From the NCBI GenBank assembly GCA_030682835.1, contig JAUXNG010000040.1:1-48937 (forward strand): a stretch of DNA of 48,937 nucleotides, in the 5' to 3' direction. The position numbers and the translations under genes are program-made. This stretch comes from Hydrogenophaga sp. (GTDB lineage Bacteria; Pseudomonadota; Gammaproteobacteria; Burkholderiales; Burkholderiaceae_C). The notes under the pieces were generated by a model. It did not search any database, was not told the origin of the DNA, and saw only the letters and a program-made list of their open reading frames with translations. Below are positions 17,208 to 27,099 of the stretch, piece by piece (position 1 is the first letter of the stretch; each line of letters starts with the position of its first letter).

Positions 17208-19079
17208 TCAGGACCCCGTCTTGCGCACGAGCACGCCGTCGGCGGTCTGCGCGTCGTTCTGGTAGACACCTTCCCAGCGGTCGCCGCTGGCCCAGGTCAT
17301 CACGCCTTTGCCGTGTTTGCGGCCCTGCTGCCATTGCCCGGCATAGGTGTCGCCATTGGTCCAGCGGTAGCTGCCGCTGCCGTGCGGAACGCCCTGGGCC
17401 ATGTCGCCTTCGTAGCGATCGCCCGAGGCGAACTGCATCACGCCCGTGCCCTGGGGGGTGCCGCGGGCGAGTTCGCCCTCGAACACGTTGCCGTTGGCAA
17501 AACGCAGCCGGCCTTTGCCGTGGGGCTGCTCGTTGAGCCAGGGGCCTTCGTACACCTGCCCATTGGCCCAGTGGTAGGTGCCCTGGCCGTCGGGGCTGCC
17601 GCGGTTGAAACGGCCCTCGAAGCGGTCACCGGAGGCGTACAGCATGCGCCCGACGCCTTGTGGCAGGCCGTTGACCACCTCGCCCTCGTAGCGGTTGCCG
17701 TTGGCAAAGGCCATCTGACCCTTGCCCAGTGGCGTGTCGTCGACCCAGCTGCCGCTGTAGCGCTGCCCGCTGGCCCAGCTGAGTTCGCCCTGTCCGTGGC
17801 GCCTGCCTTTGAGCAGATCGCCGGTGTAGACGTCGCCGTTGGCCCAGCGCACGCGGCCGTTGCCGCTGAGCGTTTCGCCGTCGCGGGTGAAACGGCCGCT
17901 GAAGTGGGTGTCGCCCGCCTGCAGGTCGATATCACCTGCGGGTGGCTGGGCGACAGCGGAGGCAGCGGTGGCTGAAACCACGGCTGCGGCGCCGGCTGGC
18001 TTGACCGCCGCGGTGATCGCCGTGCCCGCCGCGCGGGTGGCATTCGCCCGAGCGGCGGGAGCGGCGGCGCTGGACGGGGCTGGCAGCGAAGTGCTGACGG
18101 CGCTGGCGGGCGCGCTCGTCACCAGCGGCGCACCGGGCACGGCCGTGGCCACCCAGGGTGTGCCGCGTTCGCGGGCCAGCGTCTGCACGTTGCCGCTGGC
18201 CACTTCCAGGGCCGGGCCCTTGCATTGCGTCTGTGCCTCGCGCCACAGGGTCTCGGCGGCTTGCGATTGGGCCTGCCGCTCGGCCGTGGCCAGAGTCGGT
18301 CCGATGCGCCGCAGCTGCTGGCTCTGGTCGCGGGCGCGCTCGAACACCGGCGCGCAGAACTCGGCGTTGTGCGCATCGATGGCGGTCTGGTCGCGCCGCT
18401 GCAGGGCGGTCTGCTGGGCCTCGCCCCCGCAGCGTTCGGCGGCCACGTCCCACATGTTCTCGGCCTTGCGGTAGAGCAGCGAGGCGTCGGTCCAGCGGCG
18501 TTCACGCACCGCTTGCTGGGCCAGCTCCTGCAGGCTGCCGGCGTCTTTCTGGCTGCTGGTGCAGGCGGGGCTGGCGCCCAGCTGCGCGTTCAGTGCCTGG
18601 CGGCTGCGCTCGCTGTCGGCCAGGTTGCGGCGGGCACGCTCTTGCGCCCGGCCCTCGCAGTGCCGGGCCGCCTGGGTCCACAGCGCAATGGAAGCGTCGA
18701 GCAGCAGCGCGAGCTGGCTGCCGTCTTCCTTTTTCGACTGGGCCGTGGCCGCGCGCAGGTCGGCCGCCATGGCCTGGTCGCTCACGGCGGCGCAGTCCAC
18801 ACGGGCCGCGTCCGGGGCCGGGCTGGCGTTGGCGCTCACCGGCTCGGTGCCGGCGTTCACGTTCGCCACCGGCGGGGTGCTGCTGCTGTCCACCGGCAGT
18901 TCCAGCGGTGCCACCGTGGTGCTCGCGGGCGCTGCGGCAGGCTCGGTGCCGGGGCTGGCCTGGGCCCAGGCGGCCAAGCTGGCCATGCCAAGCAGGGCGG
19001 TGGCGGCGTACCGTGCCGTCATTGACCGCTTGGGGAGCGTGTGGGGGCTGGGCTGGCTGGAGGAGCGGAAGCGTTTCAT
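17208..19079 (-). CDS. Exported MORN-repeat protein
   Basis: A protein of up to 623 residues. The N terminus has a signal peptide (hydrophobic AATALLGMASLAAWAQA); the start may be the ATG at 19079 or at 19022. The middle (about 65-320) is alanine- and glutamine-rich and cysteine-bearing, with helical repeats such as RAQERARRNLADSERS, and is followed by an alanine/proline/threonine linker. The C-terminal ~230 residues are nine to ten MORN units in strict 23-residue register, for example QRYSGSWVDDTPLGKGQMAF and DRYEGDMAQGVPHGSGSYRW. MORN sheets serve as lipid- or protein-binding scaffolds. It lies 42 bases after the lipoprotein gene on the same strand, so the two are probably an operon. Function unknown. 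Confidence 0.87.
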   Translation of the reverse strand: MKRFRSSSQPSPHTLPKRSMTARYAATALLGMASLAAWAQASPGTEPAAAPASTTVAPLELPVDSSSTPPVANVNAGTEPVSANASPAPDAARVDCAAVSDQAMAADLRAATAQSKKEDGSQLALLLDASIALWTQAARHCEGRAQERARRNLADSERSRQALNAQLGASPACTSSQKDAGSLQELAQQAVRERRWTDASLLYRKAENMWDVAAERCGGEAQQTALQRRDQTAIDAHNAEFCAPVFERARDQSQQLRRIGPTLATAERQAQSQAAETLWREAQTQCKGPALEVASGNVQTLARERGTPWVATAVPGAPLVTSAPASAVSTSLPAPSSAAAPAARANATRAAGTAITAAVKPAGAAAVVSATAASAVAQPPAGDIDLQAGDTHFSGRFTRDGETLSGNGRVRWANGDVYTGDLLKGRRHGQGELSWASGQRYSGSWVDDTPLGKGQMAFANGNRYEGEVVNGLPQGVGRMLYASGDRFEGRFNRGSPDGQGTYHWANGQVYEGPWLNEQPHGKGRLRFANGNVFEGELARGTPQGTGVMQFASGDRYEGDMAQGVPHGSGSYRWTNGDTYAGQWQQGRKHGKGVMTWASGDRWEGVYQNDAQTADGVLVRKTGS

Positions 19080-19121
19080 GGTGGCGGGTCTGGCGGGGCG
19101 GTGCGCAAGCGGGGCAGCGGT

Positions 19122-20507
19122 TCAACGCCCGCTGCTGGCGGTGGGCAGGGCGGTGTCGGGGGTGTGGAGCATGGCCTCGATCAGGCCCAGTGCGTAAGGG
19201 TTGCGCTCGGTGGGCGTGGTGTCTTCGTAGCTGAAGTCGGCCTGCGCGGAGGCCAGCGGCATGTCGCCGGTGTCGAAGTCGAGTGTCTCGGGCCGGATGC
19301 CCTTGAGGATGGCCACCACCTCTTCGCCCCGGCCGTCCTGCTGGGCCAGGGTCTGCAGGGCGAGCAGTCGCTCGGGGTCGAACACCAGGGCGTTGGCCAG
19401 CAGGCTGCGCTCCAGCATTTTCTGGTGCAGCGTGAAGCCGGCCAGGGGCTGGGCGCCCAGCTGCTGCATGCGGGTGTAGGTCCAGGCGTCGGCGCGGTCG
19501 AACACCGTGGCTGCCACGCGCGAAATGCCGCCGAGCAGTCCCCGGTTGGCCGCCACCTGCTGCATGCCGGCGACCACCTGGGCCTGCGTGAGGGCCTGGG
19601 CGCTGCGTCCGATCTCGTCGCGGATGCGGCTGGTGGCGAACTGCTTCGCCTGCTCCAGGATCTGCGCCCGGATGATCTCGTTGGCCGCTGAGGCGGCTGC
19701 CTGGCGCGCCATGTTCATGGCCTGTTCGGCGGCCATGGCTGCGCCCTTCAGCCCCGACGCCAGGGACGCCAGCGTGTACAGAGTGCTCAGCGCCGTGGTG
19801 CCGTAGTCGTACACCTTCATGCGGGCGCCGCCTTCTTCCGACACGCCCTGGCTCCAGAGCACGGTCCAAAGGGCTTCGTCGGGGCTGAGGTCGGCCCTGG
19901 CGATTTCCAGCGGGTGGTAGCTCATGAGCCAGTGGTAATCCTGCTGGGTGGGCGCGTTCGGCGGCGCCAGCCGGGTGTAGCCGCGGCACACCTGGAACGG
20001 CACCAGCTGCACGGTCTTGCCGGTGCTGGTCGTCACGGGGAAGGGCTTGCCACGCTCACGCAGCCGCCCCAAGGCCACCAGGAGCTTCTGCGAGTCCTTG
20101 TTCTCGGTGCCATCGATGTTCACGAGTCGCTCGCCGGGCTGAATCGGCGAGCCCGGGGCCGCGCCCACCACCGTCAGGCGCTCGTCCACCCCCAGCGCGC
20201 GCACCCACGCCACGCGGTCGTCTTCGCTCCAGCCCTGGCTGGTGGCCACGGAGATGGGCAGGTCCCACTGGCGATCGCAATCCTTGTCGCGCAGCGCGCT
20301 GGATCGGGCAATGGCGGGGCGCAGCGCCTGCTCGCCCTGCCCGTACAGGCCGATGTTGGCCAGCAGCTGGGGGTTCACCGGGCGACCATCATCCACGGTG
20401 TACTTGGGTGCTGCGCAACCCGCGGCCAGCAGGGCGGCGCCGAGCACGGCACCCAGGGAAAAGGGCCGGACGGTCCGGCGGATGATTGGCAGCGACAAGG
20501 GACGCAT
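19122..20507 (-). CDS. PDZ-domain lipoprotein, possible inactive M48 peptidase homologue
   Basis: A 461-residue lipoprotein: lipobox LLAAGC with the lipidated cysteine at 31. A PDZ-like segment spans about 110-170 (VVGAAPGSPIQPGERLVNID). It is followed by VCRGYTRL and then LSPDEALWTVLWSQGVSEE at 208-225. That arrangement resembles lipoprotein M48 peptidases with a PDZ insertion, in which a DDELA-type helix leads straight into HExxH. Here the expected H, E and H are S219, Q220 and S223, so if the alignment is right the catalytic site is lost. A long alanine-rich helical region follows. The start at 20507 gives a clean lipoprotein signal; longer starts do not. It is probably transcribed with the MORN gene downstream. 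Confidence 0.75.
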   Translation of the reverse strand: MRPLSLPIIRRTVRPFSLGAVLGAALLAAGCAAPKYTVDDGRPVNPQLLANIGLYGQGEQALRPAIARSSALRDKDCDRQWDLPISVATSQGWSEDDRVAWVRALGVDERLTVVGAAPGSPIQPGERLVNIDGTENKDSQKLLVALGRLRERGKPFPVTTSTGKTVQLVPFQVCRGYTRLAPPNAPTQQDYHWLMSYHPLEIARADLSPDEALWTVLWSQGVSEEGGARMKVYDYGTTALSTLYTLASLASGLKGAAMAAEQAMNMARQAAASAANEIIRAQILEQAKQFATSRIRDEIGRSAQALTQAQVVAGMQQVAANRGLLGGISRVAATVFDRADAWTYTRMQQLGAQPLAGFTLHQKMLERSLLANALVFDPERLLALQTLAQQDGRGEEVVAILKGIRPETLDFDTGDMPLASAQADFSYEDTTPTERNPYALGLIEAMLHTPDTALPTASSGR

Positions 20508-20641
20508 GGGAATAGATTCCGCGGCTCGGAAGCACAAGTATCGAGTTGTAACTGCCGAGCTTAGCGCCACTGGCTCGCGCCAAGCTGACCGGTTGCTGCC
20601 GGCGACCAGCGGCACCCGCTCTAGCTGAGACAATCCACGCC

Positions 20642-21604
20642 GTGCTCAATATCCTGCTCGTCACATTCCCCTTCTTTGCGCTGGTGCTGGCCGGTTTCAT
20701 CGCGGCTCGCCAGCGCCTGCTGCCGCTGGAAGCCATTCCCGGGCTGAACGGCTTCGTGCTGTACTTCGCCCTGCCAGCCATGCTGTACCGCTTCGGCTCC
20801 ACCACGCCGATCGCCCAGCTGCTCGACGCCTCGGTGTTCGGCGTCTACCTGCTGTGCGCGCTGGTCATGGTGGCATTTGCCGTGGTCATGACCATGAACG
20901 AGCGCATCCGCTGGAACGACGCCTCGCTCGGCGCCCTGGTGGCGGCTTTCCCGAACACCGGCTTCATGGGCGTGCCGCTGCTGGCGGCGCTGCTGGGGCC
21001 GCAGGCGGTGGGCACGGTGATCGTGCTGATCGTGGTCGACATGGTGATCACCAGTTCGCTGTGCATCGCGCTCTCGCGCCTGGACGAGGGCGAAGGCCAC
21101 GGCGGCCAGGCCATGCTGGTGGCCGGGCGCAAGGCGCTGCGCGGCGTGCTGGTCAACCCCATGCCCTGGGCCATTCTGCTGGGTGCCGTGGCCTCTGCCG
21201 CGCAGTTCACGCTGCCCGGGCCGGTGGAGAAAACCACCTGGCTGCTGGCCGATGCGGCCTCGCCCGTGGCGCTGTTCACCATCGGCGCCGTGCTGGCGCG
21301 TTCGCAGCTGCAGTCCAACCACCCCATGCCGCTGAGCGACTATGTGCCGGTGGCGCTCATGAAACTGCTGTTGCACCCGCTGCTGGTGCTGGCGGTGGGC
21401 ACGGCCGCCATCCAGCTGGGCGTGCCGCTGTCGCCCGCCGCATTGACGGTGATGGTGCTGGTGGCCGCCCTGCCCAGTGCCAGCAACGTGTCGCTGCTGG
21501 CCGAGCGCTTCGGCGCCGACAACGGGCGCATCGCCCGCATCATCCTGGTGTCCACAGCGGCCGCGTTCTTCACCTTTTCGGGCGCCGTGTCCTTGATGAC
21601 CTGA
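20642..21604 (+). CDS. AEC family transporter (auxin efflux carrier-like permease)
   Basis: A 320-residue membrane protein with about ten helices. Family features include the start LLVTFPFFALVLAGFIAAR, the NGFVLYFALPAMLYR stretch, the conserved FPNTGFMGVPLL motif in the fifth helix, and a C-terminal half containing LPSASNVSLLAERFG. AEC permeases export or import small carboxylates such as malonate; the substrate here cannot be read from sequence. The start is GTG at 20642 with little ribosome-binding site, divergent from the lipoprotein gene. It is followed by the katG control region. Confidence 0.9.
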   Translation: MLNILLVTFPFFALVLAGFIAARQRLLPLEAIPGLNGFVLYFALPAMLYRFGSTTPIAQLLDASVFGVYLLCALVMVAFAVVMTMNERIRWNDASLGALVAAFPNTGFMGVPLLAALLGPQAVGTVIVLIVVDMVITSSLCIALSRLDEGEGHGGQAMLVAGRKALRGVLVNPMPWAILLGAVASAAQFTLPGPVEKTTWLLADAASPVALFTIGAVLARSQLQSNHPMPLSDYVPVALMKLLLHPLLVLAVGTAAIQLGVPLSPAALTVMVLVAALPSASNVSLLAERFGADNGRIARIILVSTAAAFFTFSGAVSLMT

Positions 21605-21632
21605 GCAGCCCGCCTGGCGCTCGGCGGGAACC

Positions 21633-21669
21633 ATAGTCGAGTTCTATGGGATAGATTGGATCAATTGGG
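21633..21669 (+). promoter_or_regulatory. OxyR-type operator upstream of katG
   Basis: ATAG-N7-CTAT at 21633-21647 is a perfect OxyR half-element. A degenerate second half (ATTG-N7-TGGG) follows at the 7-base spacing of the consensus. It abuts the -35 hexamer, the usual place for OxyR activation. The match is seen; regulation by peroxide is inferred. Confidence 0.65.
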
Positions 21670-21698
21670 TTGACCTTTCGATAGGCGAAAACTACAGT
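21670..21698 (+). promoter_or_regulatory. Sigma-70 promoter of katG
   Basis: TTGACC at 21670-21675, a 17-base spacer and TACAGT at 21693-21698. The predicted start is near 21705, only about 20 bases before the leader ORF. Confidence 0.65.
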
Positions 21699-21726
21699 GC
21701 AAGCTCATCCACAGCAGGAGAGCGCC

Positions 21727-21792
21727 ATGCATGCACCCGACCGCATCCCCGACTGGCTCGACCGCCTGGCCGCGCTGGCGCTCTCCCACTGA
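21727..21792 (+). CDS. Putative 21-codon leader ORF in the katG 5' region
   Basis: A small ORF of 21 codons, beginning MHAPDRIPDWLDRL and ending ALALSH, within the predicted katG mRNA leader. It has an AGGAG ribosome-binding site at 21716-21720, six bases before its ATG, and a TGA stop 30 bases before the katG ATG. The peptide would be amphipathic (WLDRLAALAL). It may be a translated leader affecting katG translation, a small protein, or chance; the good ribosome-binding site and its position favour translation. Confidence 0.45.
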   Translation: MHAPDRIPDWLDRLAALALSH

Positions 21793-24057
<2,265 letters not shown>

Positions 24058-24091
24058 GCATCGCATTGATCAGGCAGGTGTCCTGCCTTCT

Positions 24092-24124
24092 GCCCCCGCC
24101 GCTGCAAAGCCCGGGGGCTTTTTT
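24092..24124 (+). terminator. Intrinsic terminator after katG
   Basis: GCCCCCG and CGGGGGC pair around a 13-base loop, followed directly by six T residues. Confidence 0.8.
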
Positions 24125-24368
24125 GCGTCGGCTGTATCGCTGGAGGTGCCTTGAGGGCTCCGACAGGCTCAGCCCGAACGGAGGTGGTGCGACGCAGCGC
24201 AGCCATTCTTCAGGTGAAAGACCGAGCGCCTGCAGCCGTGCCGCTCAATCCGCAAATGGAACGACCACCGTCGGTGGCCGTGGTGTGCTGCCTCTTATCT
24301 GGAAGGCGTTGAGCACGGGTGGATTCTGGGGCGGGCGTGTGACGGCGCCGTGACACCCGTGCCCGTGT
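24125..24368. other. Gap between katG and priA
   Basis: No gene is supported here. It holds one copy of a short REP-like element (24158-24183) and otherwise featureless mixed-composition DNA between the katG terminator and the convergent priA stop. Confidence 0.4.
24158..24183. repeat. REP-like dispersed extragenic element
   Basis: CTCCGACAGGCTCAGCCCGA and the next six bases have CTCCG/CGGAG ends and an inner GGC/GCC pairing. The core GACAGGCTCAGCCCGAACGG is a sequence I know as an abundant extragenic repeat in several high-GC proteobacteria. Only one copy is in this window. Confidence 0.5.
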
Positions 24369-26606
24369 TCAGATCGTCAGCGGGTCCACATCCACCGCGA
24401 AGCGGATCAGTCCGCGCGCCTCGGGCAGGCTGCGGCAGTCCAGCAGCACCGGCTGCCAGGCCGACAGGAAGCGCTGCAGCGCCGCGCGTGAAGCGGCTTC
24501 CACCAGCATCTGCGCCCGCTCCACATTGGCCACGCGCTGGATCGTCAGCGGCACGGCGGGGTAGAGCGTGATCTCCTCGCGCCAGGGCAGGGCCAGGCTG
24601 CGCTCGGCAGCGCCATTGAGGAAGGCATGCGCGGCCTGCTGGCTGCGAGCGTCGGCCCGCAGCAGCGCCTGGTGGCCGTACGGTGGCATCCCGGCCTGCT
24701 CACGTTCGGTCAGCTGTTCGGCGGCAAAGGCCGGGTAGTCGTGGCGCTTGAGCGTGGCAAACAGCGGATGCTGCGGGTACCAGGTCTGCACCCACATTTC
24801 GCTGGCGGCGCTGTGGGCGGCGTCGCGCCCCGCACGCCCGGCGGCCTGCATGAGCAGCGCGAACAGGCGCTCGGGTGCGCGGAAGTCGCTGGCGAACAGC
24901 GCCGCGTCGGCGTTCACGCTGGCCACCAGCGTGATGCGCCGGAAATCGTGGCCCTTGGCGATCATTTGCGTGCCCACCAGCACGTCCACCTCGCCGCGGT
25001 GCATGGTGGCCAGCTGCTGTTCCAGGCTGCCTTTGAGGCGGGTGGAGTCGGCGTCCATGCGGGCCACGCGCGCCGGCCCGCCGTCGGGGCGTTTCACATC
25101 GGCCAGCAGGGCGCCCAGCTGTTCCTCGATCTGTTCGGTGCCGCGGCCCACGGGCGAAATGTCGAGGTTGCCGCAGCCCGGGCAGGCGCGCGGCACGCGT
25201 TCGGTGAAGCCGCAGTGGTGGCAGCGCAGCGTGCGGTCGAGCTTGTGGAACACGCGGTAGGCGCTGCAGTGCGCGCAGTCGCTCTTCCAGCCGCAGTCGT
25301 GGCAGGCCAGCACCGGGGCGTAGCCGCGCCGGTTCAGCAGCACCAGGCACTGCTCGCCCCGCGCGATGCGCTCGGCCATGGCCGCCACCAGCGGTGGTGC
25401 CAGCACGGCGCCTTTGGGCTGGTGGTGCATGTCGACCAGGCGCAGGCGCGGCAGCGCTCCGCCGCCAATGCGCCCGGGCATGGCCAGGCGCACATAGCGC
25501 CCCTGATCGGCCGCGTGCCAGCTCTCCAGCGAGGGCGTGGCCGAGCCCAGCACCACCTGGCAGCGCGGTGGTGGTGCCGATCCCGATTCAGTCCCATCTC
25601 CCTCTGGGAGAGGGCTAGGGTGAGGGCTCGCCCGAAGCAACGCTGCTTCAACAGCCAGCGCTTCCGTTTCCACCTTGGCCCGGTACACCGCCAGGTCGCG
25701 CGCCGAATAGCGGGCGCCTTCCTGGCTTTTGTAGCTGGGGTCGTGTTCCTCGTCGACCACGATCAGGCGCAGCCCCGGCAGGCTGGCCAGCACGGCCATG
25801 CGGGTGCCCAGCACGATGCGCGCCGTGCCGGTGTGCGCCGCCAGCCAGCTGCCCAGGCGCTGCGCCGGCGTCATGCCGCTGTGCATGCAGACCACGGAAC
25901 CGGTACCGAACAGCGGTTCGAAGCGCTCGCGAAAGCGCGCCTCCAGCTGCGGCGTGAGGTTGATCTCGGGCACCATCACCAGCACCTGCGTGGGCGCCTG
26001 GCCGGCGGGAGTGGCGCTGTCGAGCACGTCCCGGGTGGCGCGCAGGTAGACCTCGGTCTTGCCGCTGCCGGTGGCACCAAAGAGCAGCACGGGTTGCGCG
26101 GCTTCCCGCAGCCGGGCGAGCGTCTCCAGCTGTTCGGCACTCAGCGTGTGGCCTTCACGGGCGAGGCCGTCAGACGGGTCGCCTGTGTCATCCAGCGGTG
26201 CGGGCGGCGCGCCCGGGGCAGTGGCCGTGGCCTTGGCCCGCCGCTTGAAGCGCCGCGCCAGCTGCTCGTTGCTCAGTTCTCGCAGCTGCGGGGGCAGGGC
26301 GGCCAGCGCCACTTCGCCCAGGCTGCGCTGGTAGTACTGGGCGGCAAACTTCACCAGCTGGCGCCAGCGGGCGTTCAGCGGTGGCAGGCCGTCGAGCACG
26401 CTGGCCACCGCTTTGGCCTGCCCCTCGGACAGCCCCTCGGGAGGCTCGGTGGGGCAGTCCCACACCACCCCGAGCACCTCGCGCGCGCCCAGTGGCACGC
26501 GCACCAGCGTGCCCGGTGCGAGCGAGAACTCACTTCGGTAGCTCAGGCTTGCACCGATGCCACTGTGGGCGGGTGTGGCCACCACCACGCTGGGCCAGAA
26601 GGTCAT
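24369..26606 (-). CDS. priA: Primosomal replication restart helicase PriA
   Basis: A 745-residue helicase that reloads the replisome at stalled forks. The N-terminal DNA-binding part holds GTLVRVPLGAREVLGVVW. Helicase motifs are Walker A GATGSGKTEV, DEEH in VVDEEHDPSYKSQEG, and VILGSATP-type VVLGSATPSLES. The zinc module has paired cysteines CHDCGW, CAHC, CHHCGF and CPGCG. Later motifs include GTQMIAKGHDF and AGRAGR. I chose the ATG at 26606; the in-frame TTG at 26630 has no ribosome-binding site. Between YRAKVE and the VVLGSATP motif it carries about 25-30 extra residues, including SPHPSPLPEGDG, encoded by a palindromic dispersed repeat. The frame stays open and all motifs are intact. Confidence 0.97.
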   Translation of the reverse strand: MTFWPSVVVATPAHSGIGASLSYRSEFSLAPGTLVRVPLGAREVLGVVWDCPTEPPEGLSEGQAKAVASVLDGLPPLNARWRQLVKFAAQYYQRSLGEVALAALPPQLRELSNEQLARRFKRRAKATATAPGAPPAPLDDTGDPSDGLAREGHTLSAEQLETLARLREAAQPVLLFGATGSGKTEVYLRATRDVLDSATPAGQAPTQVLVMVPEINLTPQLEARFRERFEPLFGTGSVVCMHSGMTPAQRLGSWLAAHTGTARIVLGTRMAVLASLPGLRLIVVDEEHDPSYKSQEGARYSARDLAVYRAKVETEALAVEAALLRASPHPSPLPEGDGTESGSAPPPRCQVVLGSATPSLESWHAADQGRYVRLAMPGRIGGGALPRLRLVDMHHQPKGAVLAPPLVAAMAERIARGEQCLVLLNRRGYAPVLACHDCGWKSDCAHCSAYRVFHKLDRTLRCHHCGFTERVPRACPGCGNLDISPVGRGTEQIEEQLGALLADVKRPDGGPARVARMDADSTRLKGSLEQQLATMHRGEVDVLVGTQMIAKGHDFRRITLVASVNADAALFASDFRAPERLFALLMQAAGRAGRDAAHSAASEMWVQTWYPQHPLFATLKRHDYPAFAAEQLTEREQAGMPPYGHQALLRADARSQQAAHAFLNGAAERSLALPWREEITLYPAVPLTIQRVANVERAQMLVEAASRAALQRFLSAWQPVLLDCRSLPEARGLIRFAVDVDPLTI
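25594..25627. repeat. Palindromic dispersed repeat inserted in frame within priA
   Basis: Centred on CCCTCT-GGG-AGAGGG (25600-25614) and followed by CTAGGGTGAGGGCT. I recognise this sequence as a repeat found in many proteobacteria, usually between genes. On the minus strand it encodes SPHPSPLPEGDG around PriA residues 326-338, while another frame reads LTLALSQRE, the two peptide signatures typical of this element. Confidence 0.7.
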
Positions 26607-27018
26607 GTTTAGCGGAGTTTCCTCAGTCAAACTGGTGGAAAACGATGTAAGTCATTGATTTGACATGGCATCCGGACATATCCAGTCTTTCTGTGGATAA
26701 CTTTGTTGATAGATTGTGCCCGGGGCTCCGGAGGCCTTGAAAATCAAGGGCTTGCTTAGATTGCCTGCTAAAAAAGCAAAAAACAAAATCTATATGAATC
26801 AAGCACTTAGAACGGACGGGGTGCAAAACGGGCCTAGCACAACTTGGGCCCCTCACTTGCCGCACCGCAGCAAGAATTTTGTGCATAACTGGGGCTTGTC
26901 AAGCCCGGTTTTCTGGCCGTTTTGTGGTATGGCTGCCTCCAGCGCCCGCGCAGCGGATCAAATCCGCACATTCAGCGGCCCGTGAACAGACACGCTTCAT
27001 GGAGCCGCGGCTCCAAGG
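26607..27018. other. AT-rich intergenic region with DnaA-box matches
   Basis: About 410 bases without a supportable gene, upstream of priA and downstream of hemE. The part from 26640 to 26890 is clearly AT-richer than the surrounding genes and includes an A-rich tract near 26770-26790. A perfect DnaA box (TGTGGATAA, the complement of TTATCCACA) lies at 26692-26700, a degenerate copy TGTTGATAG at 26704-26712, and TGTGCATAA (complement of TTATGCACA) at 26880-26888. Short open frames on both strands look spurious. The priA promoter is expected here. Confidence 0.45.
26692..26712 (-). promoter_or_regulatory. DnaA box pair
   Basis: TGTGGATAA (perfect on the minus strand) followed three bases later by TGTTGATAG (two mismatches). 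It could bind DnaA near the priA promoter; origin function is not shown. Confidence 0.45.
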
Positions 27019-27040
27019 AAAAAGGCCCGAAACCGGGCCT
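27019..27040 (-). terminator. Intrinsic terminator after hemE
   Basis: Read on the minus strand: AGGCCCG-GTTT-CGGGCCT followed by a run of T. It lies 60 bases past the hemE stop codon. Confidence 0.88.
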
Positions 27041-27099
27041 GGAAAAGTGGCAGAGCCTGGATTTAGCGCTGGGTTTCACCACCGTGCGGATCGCATGGC

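Noticed and set aside
17208..17950. The 69-base periodic DNA of the MORN region considered as a non-coding tandem repeat or CRISPR-like array
   Set aside because: The periodicity follows the 23-residue protein repeat, the copies differ, and there are no spacers.
24627..26612. A 661-codon open frame on + opposite priA
   Set aside because: Antisense shadow of priA with no recognisable domain.
26716..26985. Short open frames between priA and hemE
   Set aside because: Both strands give basic, unstructured peptides in an AT-rich control region; no ribosome-binding site or family pattern.
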